From contig JAUPFV010000005.1 in the NCBI GenBank assembly GCA_036936605.1, positions 235,381,770-235,445,769 on the forward strand: a stretch of DNA of 64,000 nucleotides, in the 5' to 3' direction. Origin of the DNA: Limnanthes douglasii subsp. nivea (taxonomy: Eukaryota; Streptophyta; Magnoliopsida; Brassicales; Limnanthaceae). Shown piece after piece: positions 8,028-19,225 of this stretch. How positions within the stretch are numbered: the first letter of the stretch is position 1; each line of letters starts with the position of its first letter. Position numbers and translations under genes: made by a program. A model generated the notes under the pieces. The model was not told where the DNA came from and did not search any database. It saw only the letters and a program-made list of their open reading frames with translations.

Positions 8028-10890
8028 TTGTTCTTGAGATATTTTATGTTCACAGCCAGAAACACACTAGTTAAAGGTAGCTGGTTAAATTTATCAGAGT
8101 TAGAAATAACGAAAAAGGTAGAAAGGGAGAATTGTATTACTGTCGGCCTCTCAGTTTCTCCAAGTGAGAAATCTAGTGAATCGACTCAGGAAGTCGATCA
8201 AGGGTCATCTTCATCTAAAAACCCTAGGCCCAAACAGCTATTCTAACGAAGTCTTTCACCCCTTCCCTCAGGCTCTCTAGTTCAAGAGTCTCAACCTTTT
8301 ATGCCTAAATAAAAAGTTGTTTCAAGTATTATAAAACCTTCGCCCTTCATTGCTATGGGTTCTGAAGCTGAGAAGTCTCCGAAGAAGATAACCCCTCGTC
8401 GGACGACCCGTCAAACTAAAACTCAATCCACACCTTCACTGCCGAAGCCCTCCGGATCGGAGGCATCTAAAATAGCCCCAAGGGCCAAGCCCTCAGGAGC
8501 CCAACCTCAACCGGACACCAGGCCTTTAGAGGCAACAAGTGCTCAACCATCCGAACAACCTTGGTACCAGAAACTAAACCCCTCTCTATCTAAGGCAGCT
8601 GATAAACCTTCCACAGTGATGGAAGAAATAATGAAAGATAGTATTGAGGAGGCTCCCTTTGAAACCGAGACATCAAGTCAAACGGGGGATGATGTTTCTG
8701 ATAAGAAGGACAAAAGCAAGGTTAAAGTCTATATGAATCATCTGGAGCTTTCGGAAACACGTTAGTGTCAAGTACCTGTTGGCTCTACAGAAGATAAACT
8801 ACATCCACACCCACAACGCTGAGTTGGGCCGGATCCTGACAAAATGGGGGATTCCGGAGTCAGTGAAGGTAAGGATAACTATCACTCCAGAGACTCCCAT
8901 GGACTGCAAGCTTAACGAGGTGGTGATCTTCACCGAAGTGCTAAACTGGGGACTTCCGTTTCCATTAGACCCAGAAATCGCCAGGTACTTGCACCTAGTT
9001 AAACTCTTCTCTAGCCGGCTAAGCCCCAATGCCTGGTATTCTTTCCTTGCTTGCATCATGACATCAAGGTTGTCAAAAATCCCACTCCCAATGGAGCAGT
9101 TTGCTGTTATGGCAAGCTTATGCAAGAATCACCAGATTCCATTCTACCACCACAATATGGGCAACAACTTCAAAGTGGTAGATGACTTGTTGGAGTCCGA
9201 AAAGAACTAGAGGACACAATTTATGTTTGTCAGTGGGACATGAGAGAATGGCAGGAAGATCAAGGCCAACACCAATCCTAGTATGCTGACTAGTAGGTGG
9301 AAAAGTACTGGTGAGTTTATTCCCTATCTTTGTTTCTCATGCTTTTCCTTTTTAAATTACAAGTGTTTCCGTTCTGATTAATTTGCCACTCCTTTTTCAG
9401 TACTACCGAAGGAGTTCATAGGACACCTAGAGAAGGGGGAAAAACCTGTGCAAAGCTTAACACATGGGCTGCGGAGCATTGGGGGAATGCCTTCCACAAC
9501 TGCTTTACCTCGGGAAATCTTGTGAGGTCCCATCTGTGGAACACCACAGGCCGAAGAGACCTCATATGGGAAGAGCTAACTACAATGGCTCATCCTGGTG
9601 TAATTCTCAAACGGACAGAGGCCAAGGATGGCAAATTCTTCTTACCTTCCAAAGCAAAGGCTCCCAGCAAGATGAAGAACAATAAAAAGAAAACTGCAAC
9701 AGAGCTGGTTCAAGCAACCACAAAGGGGATTGGTTCGGGGAACGAAGGGGGAATCGATGCTGCCCTGCTCAAAGTAGTAGAGGCTGAAACAGTAAGGGAT
9801 GCTGAGAGTCGCAAAACCCACCAAAGCCTCCTAAGAAGGACAGGAAAAGAAGGGCCAGCAGTGACGAGAAGGCTGCTAAAAAGAAGAAGGTCACCTTGGG
9901 AGAAGAAATAATTCTTCGTCCTTCGGAGACTCAACCTCCACCAGCCCCTGTTGATCCCACCTTACAAGAGAAAATCCCAACAGGTCTGCAGTCTGGAGAG
10001 GTTTCTGGGGGAGCAAATGAAGAAGTGGATATTAGTGCCCTTCAAGACATTGATTTATACTTCAATGATTCTGAGAATGATGATTTCGCAGGTCCCTACC
10101 GCCCCTCCAGCTCTGCCAATACGGTGACCTTCAATGGTAAGTCTTTCTCCGTCTCCGGAGAGCAAGATGTTCTGAGCCACTCCTTCCTTGGTCACATCCA
10201 GCCGATACTTGACTTGGAGAGACAGGTGAAAATTCAAACAACCCTTATTAATTCCCTCACCTCTGACAAGGAATCTCTATCAACCAACCTCATCAATGCC
10301 AATCAGAGTATAAAAGAATTGAAGAAGGAAATACAGGAATTGAAGAAGGACAAAGAAGATTCATCAACCAAATTGGCCACTTCAGAAGCTGCTAGAACTG
10401 AGCTCCAGACTAAGTATTATGGCTCGGAAAAGGACCTCACAACGTTGAAAGAGGAACTGAAGACCAAAGATGGTGTCATTCAAACCCTAGCCGATGAGAA
10501 AACTGAGTTAGAGGGTACTGTGTCAGAGATAGCCAAAGAGAAAGAGAATTTGAAGGAGCAACAAGAGAAAACTATCCAGACAGGCATTGATAAGTACACC
10601 AATGAAGTGATAGACTCCTTGGAGAAAAGAGATGATCAAGTAAAGTCTAACATGGTGCTGCTCTTTCATGAGACTTTTCTGAAGAGGACCCTTTGCCCCT
10701 TATGAAAATATGTGTAATATGAAGACATCCCATTTCAGACTATGGCCGATGGCGACAAGCACAACTATGCCAGCGGAATAGATTCCACTACTGATGATGA
10801 AGAGGGAACTGGTGAGAGTTCGAGTGTCGAACTCAAAAGTCCCAAGAAATATGGTGGTGGTGAAGGAACATCCGAAGGGAACAAGCACTA
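8028..10890 (+). pseudogene. Antisense gene of Tat element: Transposase_28-like and coiled-coil protein, two exons, broken
   Basis: Opposite in strand to gag-pol. The frame beginning near 8028 runs with two stops (8244-8246 and near 8311) into ATG 8355 (GSEAEKSPKKITPRRTTRQ), a basic/Pro-rich region to 8765. After a frameshift near 8762, 8779-9210 encodes a domain with GLPFPLDPEIARYL and LSPNAWYSFLACIM, resembling Pfam Transposase_28 (putative gypsy type transposon). Two TGG codons have become stops (9208-9210 TAG, 9241-9243 TGA) before VSGT...ENGRKIKAN. A 90-bp intron follows, then a basic region (9460-9911) and, after another frameshift, an acidic segment and a coiled coil (about 10210-10660) rich in Lys/Glu heptads. 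The last open segment ends near 10890. Function is unknown; such antisense ORFs are known in Grande-type Tat elements. Confidence 0.7.
9311..9400 (+). other. Spliceosomal intron in the antisense gene
   Basis: Donor ACTG/GTGAGTTT and acceptor CCTTTTTCAG/TACTACC bound 90 T-rich bases. Coding resemblance stops at the donor (TSRWKST) and resumes after the acceptor (LPKEFIGHLEKGEKPVQSL) in a joinable frame. On the gag-pol strand the same bases give no such signals. Not confirmed by RNA. Confidence 0.75.
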
Positions 10891-10927
10891 AGGTTTAATC
10901 ATACTTTTTGTCTTTTTTTTGAACAAT

Positions 10928-11050
10928 TAAAGTCTTTGGATGGCCAAGGAATATTTTGTAGTGATATTCGGTCAGAGTCCAAATAAGTCTTTCAAACACC
11001 TAAAGTCCTTGGATGGCCAAGGTATGTTTTGTTTTTCCTATTCGGTTAAA
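10928..11050. repeat. Two tandem ~73-bp repeats downstream of the antisense gene
   Basis: AGTCTTTGGATGGCCAAGGA at 10931 recurs as AGTCCTTGGATGGCCAAGGT at 11004. Each is followed by ATTCGGT and AGTCC. They lie between the converging ends of the antisense gene and integrase and could hold 3'-end signals for either; that is inference. Confidence 0.75.
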
Positions 11051-11341
11051 GTCCGAATAGGTTTAATTTAACAAATATTCTTGTATTTAATACTTTCTTT
11101 CCTTTAAATTTTAATGGCTAATGTTTAAATAACCCTTAGTATTTCAGAAGTATTATTGTGAGAGTGTTTAATATCTTAGATGACATGTATTTAATGGCCA
11201 TCATTTAACCAGGTTTATCCGATCTACTAAAGATCCAAAGTGTTGAACCAATGATTTTTACTTGAATTGAATTGTAGTAAAACCACTCCGAATTTTTTAA
11301 GAAGGCATAACATATTATTGAATAAAAAACCAGACACCTCA

Positions 11342-12342
11342 TTAAAATCTCCCCGCGCCACCAGGGCCTTCCCAGTTCATAGCTATCTTACCGAACTGCT
11401 TCTCCTTAGTGTGTAAGAACACTTTTCTTAATACTTTATCTCCCAGTTGAAAATATATTCTCTTGACCTTAAAAGTAATTATGCTCCTCATCAAGCCTTG
11501 GTAGTGAGCTATTCTTAATTGATCTTTAACCCTTCTTTCTTTTATTAAGTCCAACTGACTCCTAATTTCTATATCATTAGCTTGTTTGGAATAGTTATGG
11601 AACCTGTATGATGGTAGGGTAGCTTCTATAAGGGTAATGGAATCCATCCCATATACCAAAGCAAAATGAGACTCTCGTGTAGCAGCCCGAGGAGTAGTAC
11701 GCCCACAATACTTCTTACAAATAACTTGGCCACTTCCCAGCAGCTCCTTCTAGATTCTTTTTTAATCTGGATATAATAGTCCTATTGGCAACTTCAACCC
11801 GGCCATTTGCTTGGGGATGGAAAGGAGAAGAAAAACAGTACTGAATGCCTCTAGAGGCACAAAAACTCTTCATATACTTGTTATCAAACTGTGGCCCATT
11901 ATCTATTGGATATGATAAATTTAATGATAGCCTTCAAAGTGGTTCCTGCCAAAGGAGTTGCCTCTATCCATTTTGAGAAGTAATCAATAACAACTATAAT
12001 AGTTCTTCACCCTCTGGATGCCATTGGCAGAGGCCCAATTAAATCTAATCCCTAACGAGAAAAATGTACTGGCTCAGAAATATACTCCATAAGTACTGCT
12101 GGCACATAAATTTCATTGCCATACCATTGACATGGATCACACTTCTTTACCATTTCTTTAGCATCTGCCATTATGGATGACCAATAGTACCCAACTAGCA
12201 ATACTCTCCGGGTTAGTGCCCTGTACCCACAATGTGTTGATCCTTCTCCATCGTGTAGTTCAGATAAAACAACTTGAGATTCTTCAACCCCTAAACAACG
12301 CAGAAGAGGTCTGCTGAAGGATTTATTATAGAGAACTTCCAT
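11342..12342 (-). pseudogene. Tat integrase
   Basis: 12342-12052 holds the zinc-binding N-terminus (LHDGEGSTHCGYRALTRRVL, then KKCDPCQ) up to PVHFSR, where the conserved Trp codon has become TAG. The core resumes as GLDLIGPLPMASRG and IVVIDYFSKWIEATPLAG (two catalytic-site landmarks), then several stops and frameshifts follow. 11659-11342 is the C-terminal part with VYGMDSITLIEATLPSYR and the terminal GDKVLRK...EKQFGKIAMNWEGP. The enzyme would insert the DNA copy. Here it is clearly dead. Confidence 0.8.
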
Positions 12343-13316
12343 ATGATCAGAAAAACACGAGCCCTGTGTTTAATTTTTCTTGCCATAGCTTTATCTGAAG
12401 GCAAAACCCCATCAGAAATATATTGAAGAAGGGAAAACCTCCAATCTTTAGGTTGAATCACCTGTATACTCAAACTTTCCTCCTCTTGCTTGTTCTGACT
12501 AGATTGTATGGATGGGCATTCTTGTATGTGAATCCAAGGGTAAGACTCAGAATATGCTATGGTTGCCAAAGAATCTTCCAGTGTATTTTCTGACCTAGGA
12601 ATATACTTATAGCAAACGCTTTTGAAATTGGCTGCCACCTCTTTCAGGACAAGTAAGTATTTGATTAGCTGCTCCTTTTTTGCCTCAGATTGACCTTGAG
12701 CTTGATAGATAAGAATCTGGGAGTCACTCATCAACCGAACTCTTTTAGCCCCACAAAGGAAAACTAATTTTAGACCAGCTATAGCTGCTTCATATTCAGA
12801 ATCATCGTTGGAAGCTCTGAACCCAAAGCATATAGGCTGGTACATTTTATCACCATATTGAGAGGTTAAGAAAATTCCAGCTCCACACCCCATTGTGCTT
12901 GACCCACCATCAGTTCGGACTACCCATTCTTTCTTAGTTTTCTCTTCTGAAGTTTGTTTGGAGTTCCTGTCTGAATGGAATTCTACCAAGAAATCAACTA
13001 CTGATTGAGCCTTGATAGCCGTTCGTGGGTAAAAATCAATGTCATAATCACCTAACTTCACTGACCACTTGGTCATTTTGCTTGATATATCTTTCTTTTG
13101 AAGAACATTCTGCAATGGGAAAGATGTCCGGACAATGATGGAATGAGACTGAAAATACGGCCTCATCTTTCTTGCTGCAATTACTAATGCTAGTGCAAAC
13201 GTTTCAAGCTTCAAGTACCTCTTCTCAGCATCTATCAAACTTTTGCTGATGTAGTACACCAGATGAGGGTAGTTGTCCACTTCCCTCACCAATACTGCAC
13301 ATTCTGACACAGCCAA
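12291..13316 (-). pseudogene. Tat double RNase H
   Basis: The first half is the ordinary Gypsy RNase H (VYYISKSLIDAEKRYLKLET, then ALALVIAARKMRPYF), probably a catalytically degenerate tether. The second half is an archaeal-type RNase H with RTDGGSSTMGCGAG, SEYEAAIAGL and LMSDSQIL, so all three acidic catalytic positions (D, E, D) remain. This double arrangement marks the Tat lineage. Open for 341 codons, continuous with the RT-connection region upstream through stops and a frameshift (13317-13519). Confidence 0.85.
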
Positions 13317-13519
13317 GTATATGTAAAGTGTTTCTCTTTGAATGGGTTTAAAAAGAGTCTTTGGTGAGGATACATGTTTCTTTATTTCAACAAAAGCTTG
13401 GCTGCACTACAGAGACCAATTAAAATCTTTAGCATTCTTCAAGGTTTGAAAAAACAGAGCACACTTGTCCGAAGACCTTGAAATGAAGCGACCAAGGCAG
13501 CCAACCTTCCAGTGAGTCT

Positions 13520-14212
13520 CTAGACTTCTTTAATATTCTGAGGAGAATCCATTTCTAGTAAAGCATTAAGCTGATCCGAATCGGGCTGTATCCTTTTCTC
13601 ACTTATCACATACCCCAAAAAAATTCCGGATCGAACCCCAAATACACATTTTTCTTGATTCAGTTTCAAATTCACAGTTTCCAAATTAGCAAATGTCTCT
13701 TGAAGGTCAATTATGTGCAAATCCTCCTCCAAGCTTTTAACCATCATGTCATCTATGTACACTTCTATATTTCTGCCAATCTGACTTGCGAATGCTTTGT
13801 TTACTAACCTCTGATAAGTAGCCCCAACATTTTTTAACCCAAAAGGCATCACCTTGTAGCAATAGAGACCTCTGTTTGTTATAAAGGTAGTATGATCTTA
13901 GTCCTTCAGATCCACCTGTATCTGGTTGTATCCAGAGAAAGCATCCATGAAGGACATGAACTTGTTTCCAGACATTGAGTCTACCAACTGATCTATACGG
14001 GGGACTGGATAAAGATCTTTTGGGCAAGCCCTGTTGAGGTCAGTAAAATCAATACACATACGCCATTTCCCGTTCTTTTTCTTGACCAACACCGGATTGG
14101 CAGTCCATAAAAGATACTGGGATTCCTTTATGTGTACCATCTTGGTAAGCTGATCAACTTCTTGGACTATTACATCAGCTTTTTCCTTAGAAAAAGCTCT
14201 CCTCTTTTGCAC
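13520..14212 (-). pseudogene. Tat reverse transcriptase
   Basis: One frame interrupted by a TAA at 13895-13897. Fingers and palm: NPVLVKKKNGKWRMCIDFTD, PRIDQLVD, motif A region MSFMDAFSGYNQIQ, then after the stop TTFITNRGLYCYKVMPFGLK and the active-site box VYIDDMMVKS, followed by thumb landmarks KCVFGVRSGIFLGYVIS. The stop replaces the residue after KD in the PEDQ-like loop (CAA to TAA likely). It copies element RNA into DNA inside the particle. Confidence 0.88.
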
Positions 14213-14545
14213 AACAAATGCAACATCACTCCGGATTGATAGCTTGTGTGAGATAACTCTTGCAGGTACTCCGGTTATATCACCATTGCATCAAGCAAAG
14301 ACATGTCGATTGTTGAATAAAAAGGACAATAATCTTTTTTTCAACTCTGGCGCCATATTGGAGCCAATCTTGATACTTCTACCCTCTGCCAGAGAGTGGG
14401 TTTCAATCTCTTCAACCGGTATTATAACACTAGGAGCCTCTCTGGGGTCATCAATCTCACCCTCTCCCTCAGAAGGCCCCAGTAACTACTAATCTTCATT
14501 AATCCAAACTGCTCCCAAAGTTTTAGGAGCAAGTATAGTTGCATA

Positions 14546-14930
14546 TCATCCCCTTGCTATCTTTAGGCTACTTCGGACAACACCCACTTGCCCTTGAACT
14601 GCATACTTCAAACATTGGTGGACTGTTGAGGCCACAACATGCATTTTAGAGAGCCAGGACCTCCCAAAGATTTCATTGTAGCATGTGAGGCAATCTACCA
14701 CAACAAATAATACCCTGACTAGTTTTTTAAAAGGCACCTTGCCCAACAACACCTCTTCATCTAACTCCCCGATTACATCCACAAAGCTCCATGTGAAGCC
14801 TACAATAGTTCTGTTTCACCGTTGAATAACAGCCGGATTCATCATCTGCTTGTAGGAGCTCAAGAAGAGGATGTTTGCCGAGCTGCCCGTGTCTATCAGA
14901 ATTCGTCGGATATCATTGCCCCCAATAGAA
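14546..14930 (-). pseudogene. Tat aspartic protease
   Basis: The active site reads GNDIRRILIDTGSSANILF near 14930-14880, so the catalytic DTGSS is intact. A stop separates it from 14782-14546, which contains VDVIGELDEEVLL and VVVDCLTCYNEIFGRSWLSK, a classic Tat protease-end signature (YNxIxGRxWL). It would cut the gag-pol polyprotein. Confidence 0.8.
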
Positions 14931-14995
14931 TGCTCCTATCACCATAACATCTTCATGAGGCCCAACAATATTTTTCAAATCATCCTCATCAAAAA

Positions 14996-16300
14996 CTATA
15001 AATGGAAAAGGGGTTTGGCACTGATGAGAAAACATGACCCTTCCAACTGAGTAGCGAGACTATGTACATGTCTTTTTCTTAAGGAAGAAGTGGGCGCTGT
15101 CATGGTATCTCCTCCAAAGATGGTGAGTGACTCGAAGAAACTGATCAGTCCGGAGACCGTCTTGGTCTGTTCTGTTATGACCCCCACTTTATTCCGAGTT
15201 GGATCAGGATCCATATACTCAGAATCAACATCAAATCTTTCAAGGATCACTATTGCCCCTTCTTGAGCAGATGTTCCCACATTTTTTGTAGGTCCTGTCC
15301 GAGGAGCATTGTCAGGCGTGTTTCCACATCTTCTTTTGACATAAGCTCCCAGTTTTCCTTTTTCAATAAGATTATACACTTCTTGTTTCAAAGCTATGCA
15401 GTCTTGAGTATTATGGCCTATATCATTATGATATTGGCAAAAGCAAGTATTTCAACTCTCCATAGGGGACTGCATTGCTGCTGGTTTCCGGAAATGAACT
15501 TTCTCTTTGGTCTTGTCATATATTGTGGCTACATTCTTTTTCAATTCTGCAAACCACTCCGGTTGAACCCAAAGACCTCTTTTACTTCTTGACTGCTGGC
15601 TTTGAGATTGATTATGGTTGGATTGAGTTTGTTTAGCCATGTTGGACCCTTGTCTAGTCTCCTTAGCCTTATATCTGGACTGGTTCTGAGCTGTTGTGGT
15701 GGACTTCACTTGATGGTGCACCCTGTTTTTCTTGGTTTCATCCACATTAATTTTCTTTCCCACCTAATTCAATAAGCCACCCCAAGTCATGGCTTTCTTC
15801 CTGGTCACCGAATCAGCCAGATTCCCAGGGTTCAACCCTTGTCTCAAGGAAGCAATTGCCACCTGTTTGAAGTAATCTGCTAATCCGTTTTTGGTATTCA
15901 CGAACCTACTTATGTAGTCCTTTAAGGACTCATTTGGTTCTTGAGAACAATGGATAATGGTATCTCCATTTCCCTTCACCTCCTTACTCCCAAAAAATTG
16001 CCTTCGGAAGGCAACCCAGAAAGTATCGAAGTTTCTGATACACCCCTGGGGTAAGCTATTATACCACTTAAGAGCACTTCTCGTAAAAGACTGGGAGAAG
16101 ACTCTGCACAAAATTTTGTCATTATCATCAAAAGTCATCATAAAGTTCTTGAATTGCTCTAGATGGTTGTCCGGATCCTTACTTCCATCATACTTCTCCA
16201 TTTTGGAGCTATCAAACCTTTTGGGTAGGTTTCCGGACAATATTTTGGTAGACAAAGGTGAGTGTCACCAATTCATGTTATGACTGAAGACTGTGTCTTC
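14996..16300 (-). pseudogene. Tat gag: capsid and nucleocapsid parts
   Basis: 16255-15764 is the Retrotrans_gag capsid domain: NLPKRFDSSKMEKYDGSKDP, then ALKWYNSLP, FRRQFFGSK and LRQGLNPGNLAD. After a stop at 15764-15766 the frame continues as a basic, Gln/Asn/Ser-rich linker (15763-15452), then the Tat-type knuckle CQYHNDIGHNTQDC (C-x2-H-x4-H-x4-C) straddling a frameshift near 15410, and LKQEVYNLIEKGKLGAYVKR. The tail (15390-14996) leads to protease. The capsid domain itself is unbroken for 163 codons. Confidence 0.82.
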
Positions 16301-16485
16301 ATTAGGTGTTGCGAAGATACCTGGTTCGGTCTGAAAAGCAAAATGATAGATCAACAACTGATCAACATGCATGTGGTTGTGAGATGACCCTTTGCCCAGA
16401 TGTATTCTAAGCCTCCCATGTCTATCTCTCTTTCTTGAATATTTTTTAATTAATTTATGTTTCTTTCTGGACTTCCCTTCATCAG

Positions 16486-16864
16486 TGGTGTGGATTATTT
16501 TCGACTGAGGGTAATTTGGTTAGATGTTTTGTGGTGTTTCAAAGGTATTAAATGTTTGGGTGTTTTGTAGTGAGAGATTTAAGCTGTCTGGTTGTATTAA
16601 ATATTCATTACCCTCATTAATGAAAGTGGTTGGGTATTTATACACTTGATTATGGGCCATATGGGCTTTCGGGTCAAACTTTATGAAACCGGGTCAAATT
16701 CAAAAAACCCATTAGTTTATTAAGCAGATTAGCAATTAGTTTAGTCAAAATGTGATTAGTTTTTTAGTACTTTTGTCCAGTTCGGATGGTTCAATGGGTA
16801 GCTTTTGTCCGAATTTCCCATGTCCGGTTTCTACAGTGAGTGGCAAATATTTACGAACTCATCA
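16486..16864. mobile_element. Solo LTR inserted in Tat gag leader
   Basis: 379 bp from TGGTGTGGATTATTTTCG to ACGAACTCATCA. It shares blocks with the Tat LTRs (CCCTCATTAATGA, GGGTATTTATAC, AAGCAGATTAGCAA, TGTCCGG) but is clearly a different subfamily, closer to 47234-47641. Flanks ATCAG (16481-16485) and ATCAC (16865-16869) fit a 5-bp target duplication with one change. No internal sequence, so it is the product of LTR-LTR recombination. It splits gag between its N-terminus and capsid. Confidence 0.82.
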
Positions 16865-16869
16865 ATCAC

Positions 16870-17215
16870 TGCTTCATGGAAAATACACTTCAAGCTCAAC
16901 CTCGTTCGAAGAGCTGTTGGAGGACTCAGAATCTGAACTTTCAACCGGCTTAGACCGATGAGTCTTTTTAGAACTAACATGGGTCTTTTTTTAACTCAGT
17001 TGAGTCTTTGCTGATGGATCATTCTCCCTACGGTTGTCAGTTTGATGAATAGCTGACGCTCCTGACTTCACCCGTATACTATTTTCTACTTGTTTTATGG
17101 CCCTTAACGCTTCTATTTCTGCTCTCAACTTGTCTCACTCTTCGATGGTGTATTCTTTGTTTTCCCCAACTATTTCCACCACAGGTGGTGGAGTTCCCTG
17201 CTCGTTCGGATCCAT
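16870..17215 (-). pseudogene. Tat gag N-terminus, separated by the solo LTR
   Basis: ATG at 17215 begins MDPNEQGTPPPVVEIVGENK, followed by a TGA near 17135 and then DKLRAEIEALRAIKQVE, a short coiled coil typical of the start of Tat gag. A Ser-rich stretch follows up to the solo LTR. On the far side the same protein seems to continue with KSRKKHKLIKKYSRKRD toward the capsid domain. Confidence 0.65.
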
Positions 17216-17265
17216 CCAAACTGGTCTTTTCTACTGGTTTTGAATGCAAGATTCAGGCACCGTCA

Positions 17266-17288
17266 TGTTCCCACTGTGGTCGCCAATT
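17266..17288 (-). other. Primer-binding site region of Tat element
   Basis: Just inside the 5' LTR, the minus strand reads TTGGCGACCACAGTGGGAAC. TGGCGACCAC-type sites are used by Tat/Ogre-type elements; tRNA-Arg is my recollection of the primer and is not verified here. Confidence 0.6.
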
Positions 17289-17655
17289 TGGTTTGGTTTA
17301 TTTTGGGCTGTGGGTAGTTTGGTAAAATGTTTTGTGAAGTTTAAAGTGTTTAGTGTTTAATGTGGAGAGTAGAGAGATAATTAAGTAGTTTGCTTGTATT
17401 AAATATTGAACACCCTCATTAATGAGAGTGATTGAGGTATTTATACTTTTAATTAGTGACCCATGGGCTTACGGGTCAAGTTATCAAACCAGGTCAAGTT
17501 TAAGGACCCATTAGTCTTTTAAGCAGATTAGCAAATAGCTTAGTCAAAAAGTGTTTTACTTTTGTCCTGTCCAGATTATTTAGTGGTGTGTCATTGTCAA
17601 AATTACCCCTGTCCGGATTATGCAGTGCCTGTGTCTAAAGATTCCGAACTCATCA
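17289..17655 (-). repeat. 5' LTR of Tat element
   Basis: 367 bp with the same ends as the copy at 7243-7592. It includes TATTTATAC on the plus strand. Followed by target duplication AGTAA (17656-17660). Confidence 0.92.
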
Positions 17656-17660
17656 AGTAA

Positions 17661-18040
17661 TAATGGTAAATCTGGGAAACAATGAAAGACAAAATTTCAT
17701 GACAGAACAATAAAATTTGGAATAAGGTGTCTATATTGCAATCATAAATTTCAGACCCAAGAATATTGCTTTAAGGTAATTGGTTATCCTCAGTAGTTGA
17801 TAAAGCCAATTATGCGGATGATACACCTTTTGAGACTAGAGGAAATAGAGGTAGTGACTATCAAAACCTTGTGTTTTCAATGATAAAGGTGAAACAAGAC
17901 CTAGAAAAAATAATTAGCAATAACATTTATGCTAAAGAGAGAAAACTTGGTTCAGTTTGATGGATTCCCTGATTTTTATGTAAAGGGAAGCAATTCACAG
18001 GTAATAAGGGTAAAATCTCACCTTCGATTGGAGCACTATA
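17661..18040 (+). pseudogene. Copia A gag, second part (zinc knuckle)
   Basis: Continues the gag interrupted at 7242. CLYCNHKFQTQEYC near 17730 matches the Copia knuckle C-x2-C-x4-H-x4-C except that Gln replaces His. FKVIGYP follows, the usual sequence after this knuckle. The coding resemblance fades by 18040. No protease, integrase, RT or 3' LTR follows, so Copia A is 3'-truncated. Confidence 0.65.
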
Positions 18041-18504
18041 AAACTATGATGTACAGTATATAAATTATGTGAAATGTTTCAAGCAGAGTATTCCTCTATA
18101 CTAAAGATAAGAGTCTTGACCAGAGAGCCCCAAATTAAGAAAGACCTTACACAATAGAATAAAAATTAAAATCGGAAACATACAAACCAATGGATGAAAA
18201 AGAAAACAACTTCGAAACCCATTGAATATATAATATTTGAAGATTTTCCATCCCCAATAAGCTTCAGCTGATAATCTATTAATTTTTCTTTGTAAAATGT
18301 TCCATTGAGATTTCAGATATAGTATACTATTTCCTTACTGAGTAGCACGAGTAAGGTTTTAATGAGTCATCGAGCAATTAATAAGTTGTGTATGCCATAA
18401 ATATCATGTGTTGTTCCAATTTATTATTTCATCCAGTCGAAGAATATGATTATTTAAAAAACTAATCCCAAAGCTGCATGTAGTCTCAAACAAATATTTT
18501 AAAG
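18041..18504. other. Non-coding, truncated flank of Copia A
   Basis: No supported gene. AT-rich with short A-runs. Confidence 0.4.
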
Positions 18505-18880
18505 CAAAAAAAAATATAAGTTTGAGATGAAAATGTAGTCTTCAGCACCTTAGGAGATCTCAATATCTCACATAAAATAGTCAAAAGCAAACAAAGATAA
18601 GTATGAGATGAGAATGTAGTCTTCAACACCTCATGGGAACTTGATATCTCTAAAATAATAATCAAATCATAAAAGGATAAGTTTAAGATGTAAAATATAG
18701 TCTTCAACACTTTAAAATATCTCAATACTTCTGAGAATATAACCAACATAAAGAAAATATGTCTTGCACTTTGGAAGCTTTGATATCTTTAAAAAAATAT
18801 AAAAACAAAATAAAGGTAAGTCTGGGATGAAATGTAATCTTCAACACTTCAGGGAGTTCATGCACCCCTTAAACAAAAAA
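18505..18880. repeat. Minisatellite, ~80-bp unit, five degenerate copies
   Basis: Unit core TAAGTTTGAGATGAAAATGT then AGTCTTCAACACCT and GATATCTC. Equivalent positions lie at 18520, 18601, 18681 and 18820, with a shortened copy near 18757. Copies differ at many positions. No coding role seen. Confidence 0.8.
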
Positions 18881-19225
18881 AATAAAAAAAAGCAAATGAT
18901 GATTTTTCAATAATAACCTAATGAGAGTCATGAACCCTTAATAATTTTTGGATATTTTAAATATAATCCAAATAAGAGGTCCACGCGTGTCTTATCAGGA
19001 TCTCTGCCTTTGAAATTGATCACTTCAAACAAAGTACCAAGTAATATAGTGCATATTACAAAAGAAAAACAAACACAAACACAAGCCATTGAAATAGAAA
19101 TGGACAACTTCAATTCATTAAATTTTAAATCAAAAGCAAGATAAAGCAATTCCTTCAAAATTTCCTTAGCAAATGAGAATTGGGTAAAAATAATTAATTC
19201 AAACTTACATAAATATAAATAGCAA
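18881..19225. other. Non-coding spacer before LINE 2
   Basis: No supported gene or RNA; AT-rich. The short minus-strand frame here has no recognisable domain. Confidence 0.4.

Larger units (their letters stand above)
7243..17655 (-). mobile_element. Tat-lineage Ty3/Gypsy retrotransposon with antisense gene
   Basis: Complete 10.4-kb element on the minus strand with two LTRs, target duplication AGTAA, primer site, gag, protease, RT, double RNase H, integrase, an opposite-strand gene, a polypurine tract and the 3' LTR. The second, archaeal-type RNase H (DGGSS...GCGAG) after the normal one is diagnostic of the plant Tat lineage. The LTRs differ at roughly 26 positions plus one 18-bp indel by eye, about 7%, so the insertion is a few million years old if usual plant rates apply. 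It sits inside Copia A gag and is itself interrupted by a solo LTR. gag-pol carries several stops and frameshifts, so it is not autonomous now. Confidence 0.92.

Noticed and set aside
8799..9125. 108-codon minus-strand frame in the Tat element
   Set aside because: Shadow of the antisense gene's Transposase_28-like domain; no gag-pol similarity.
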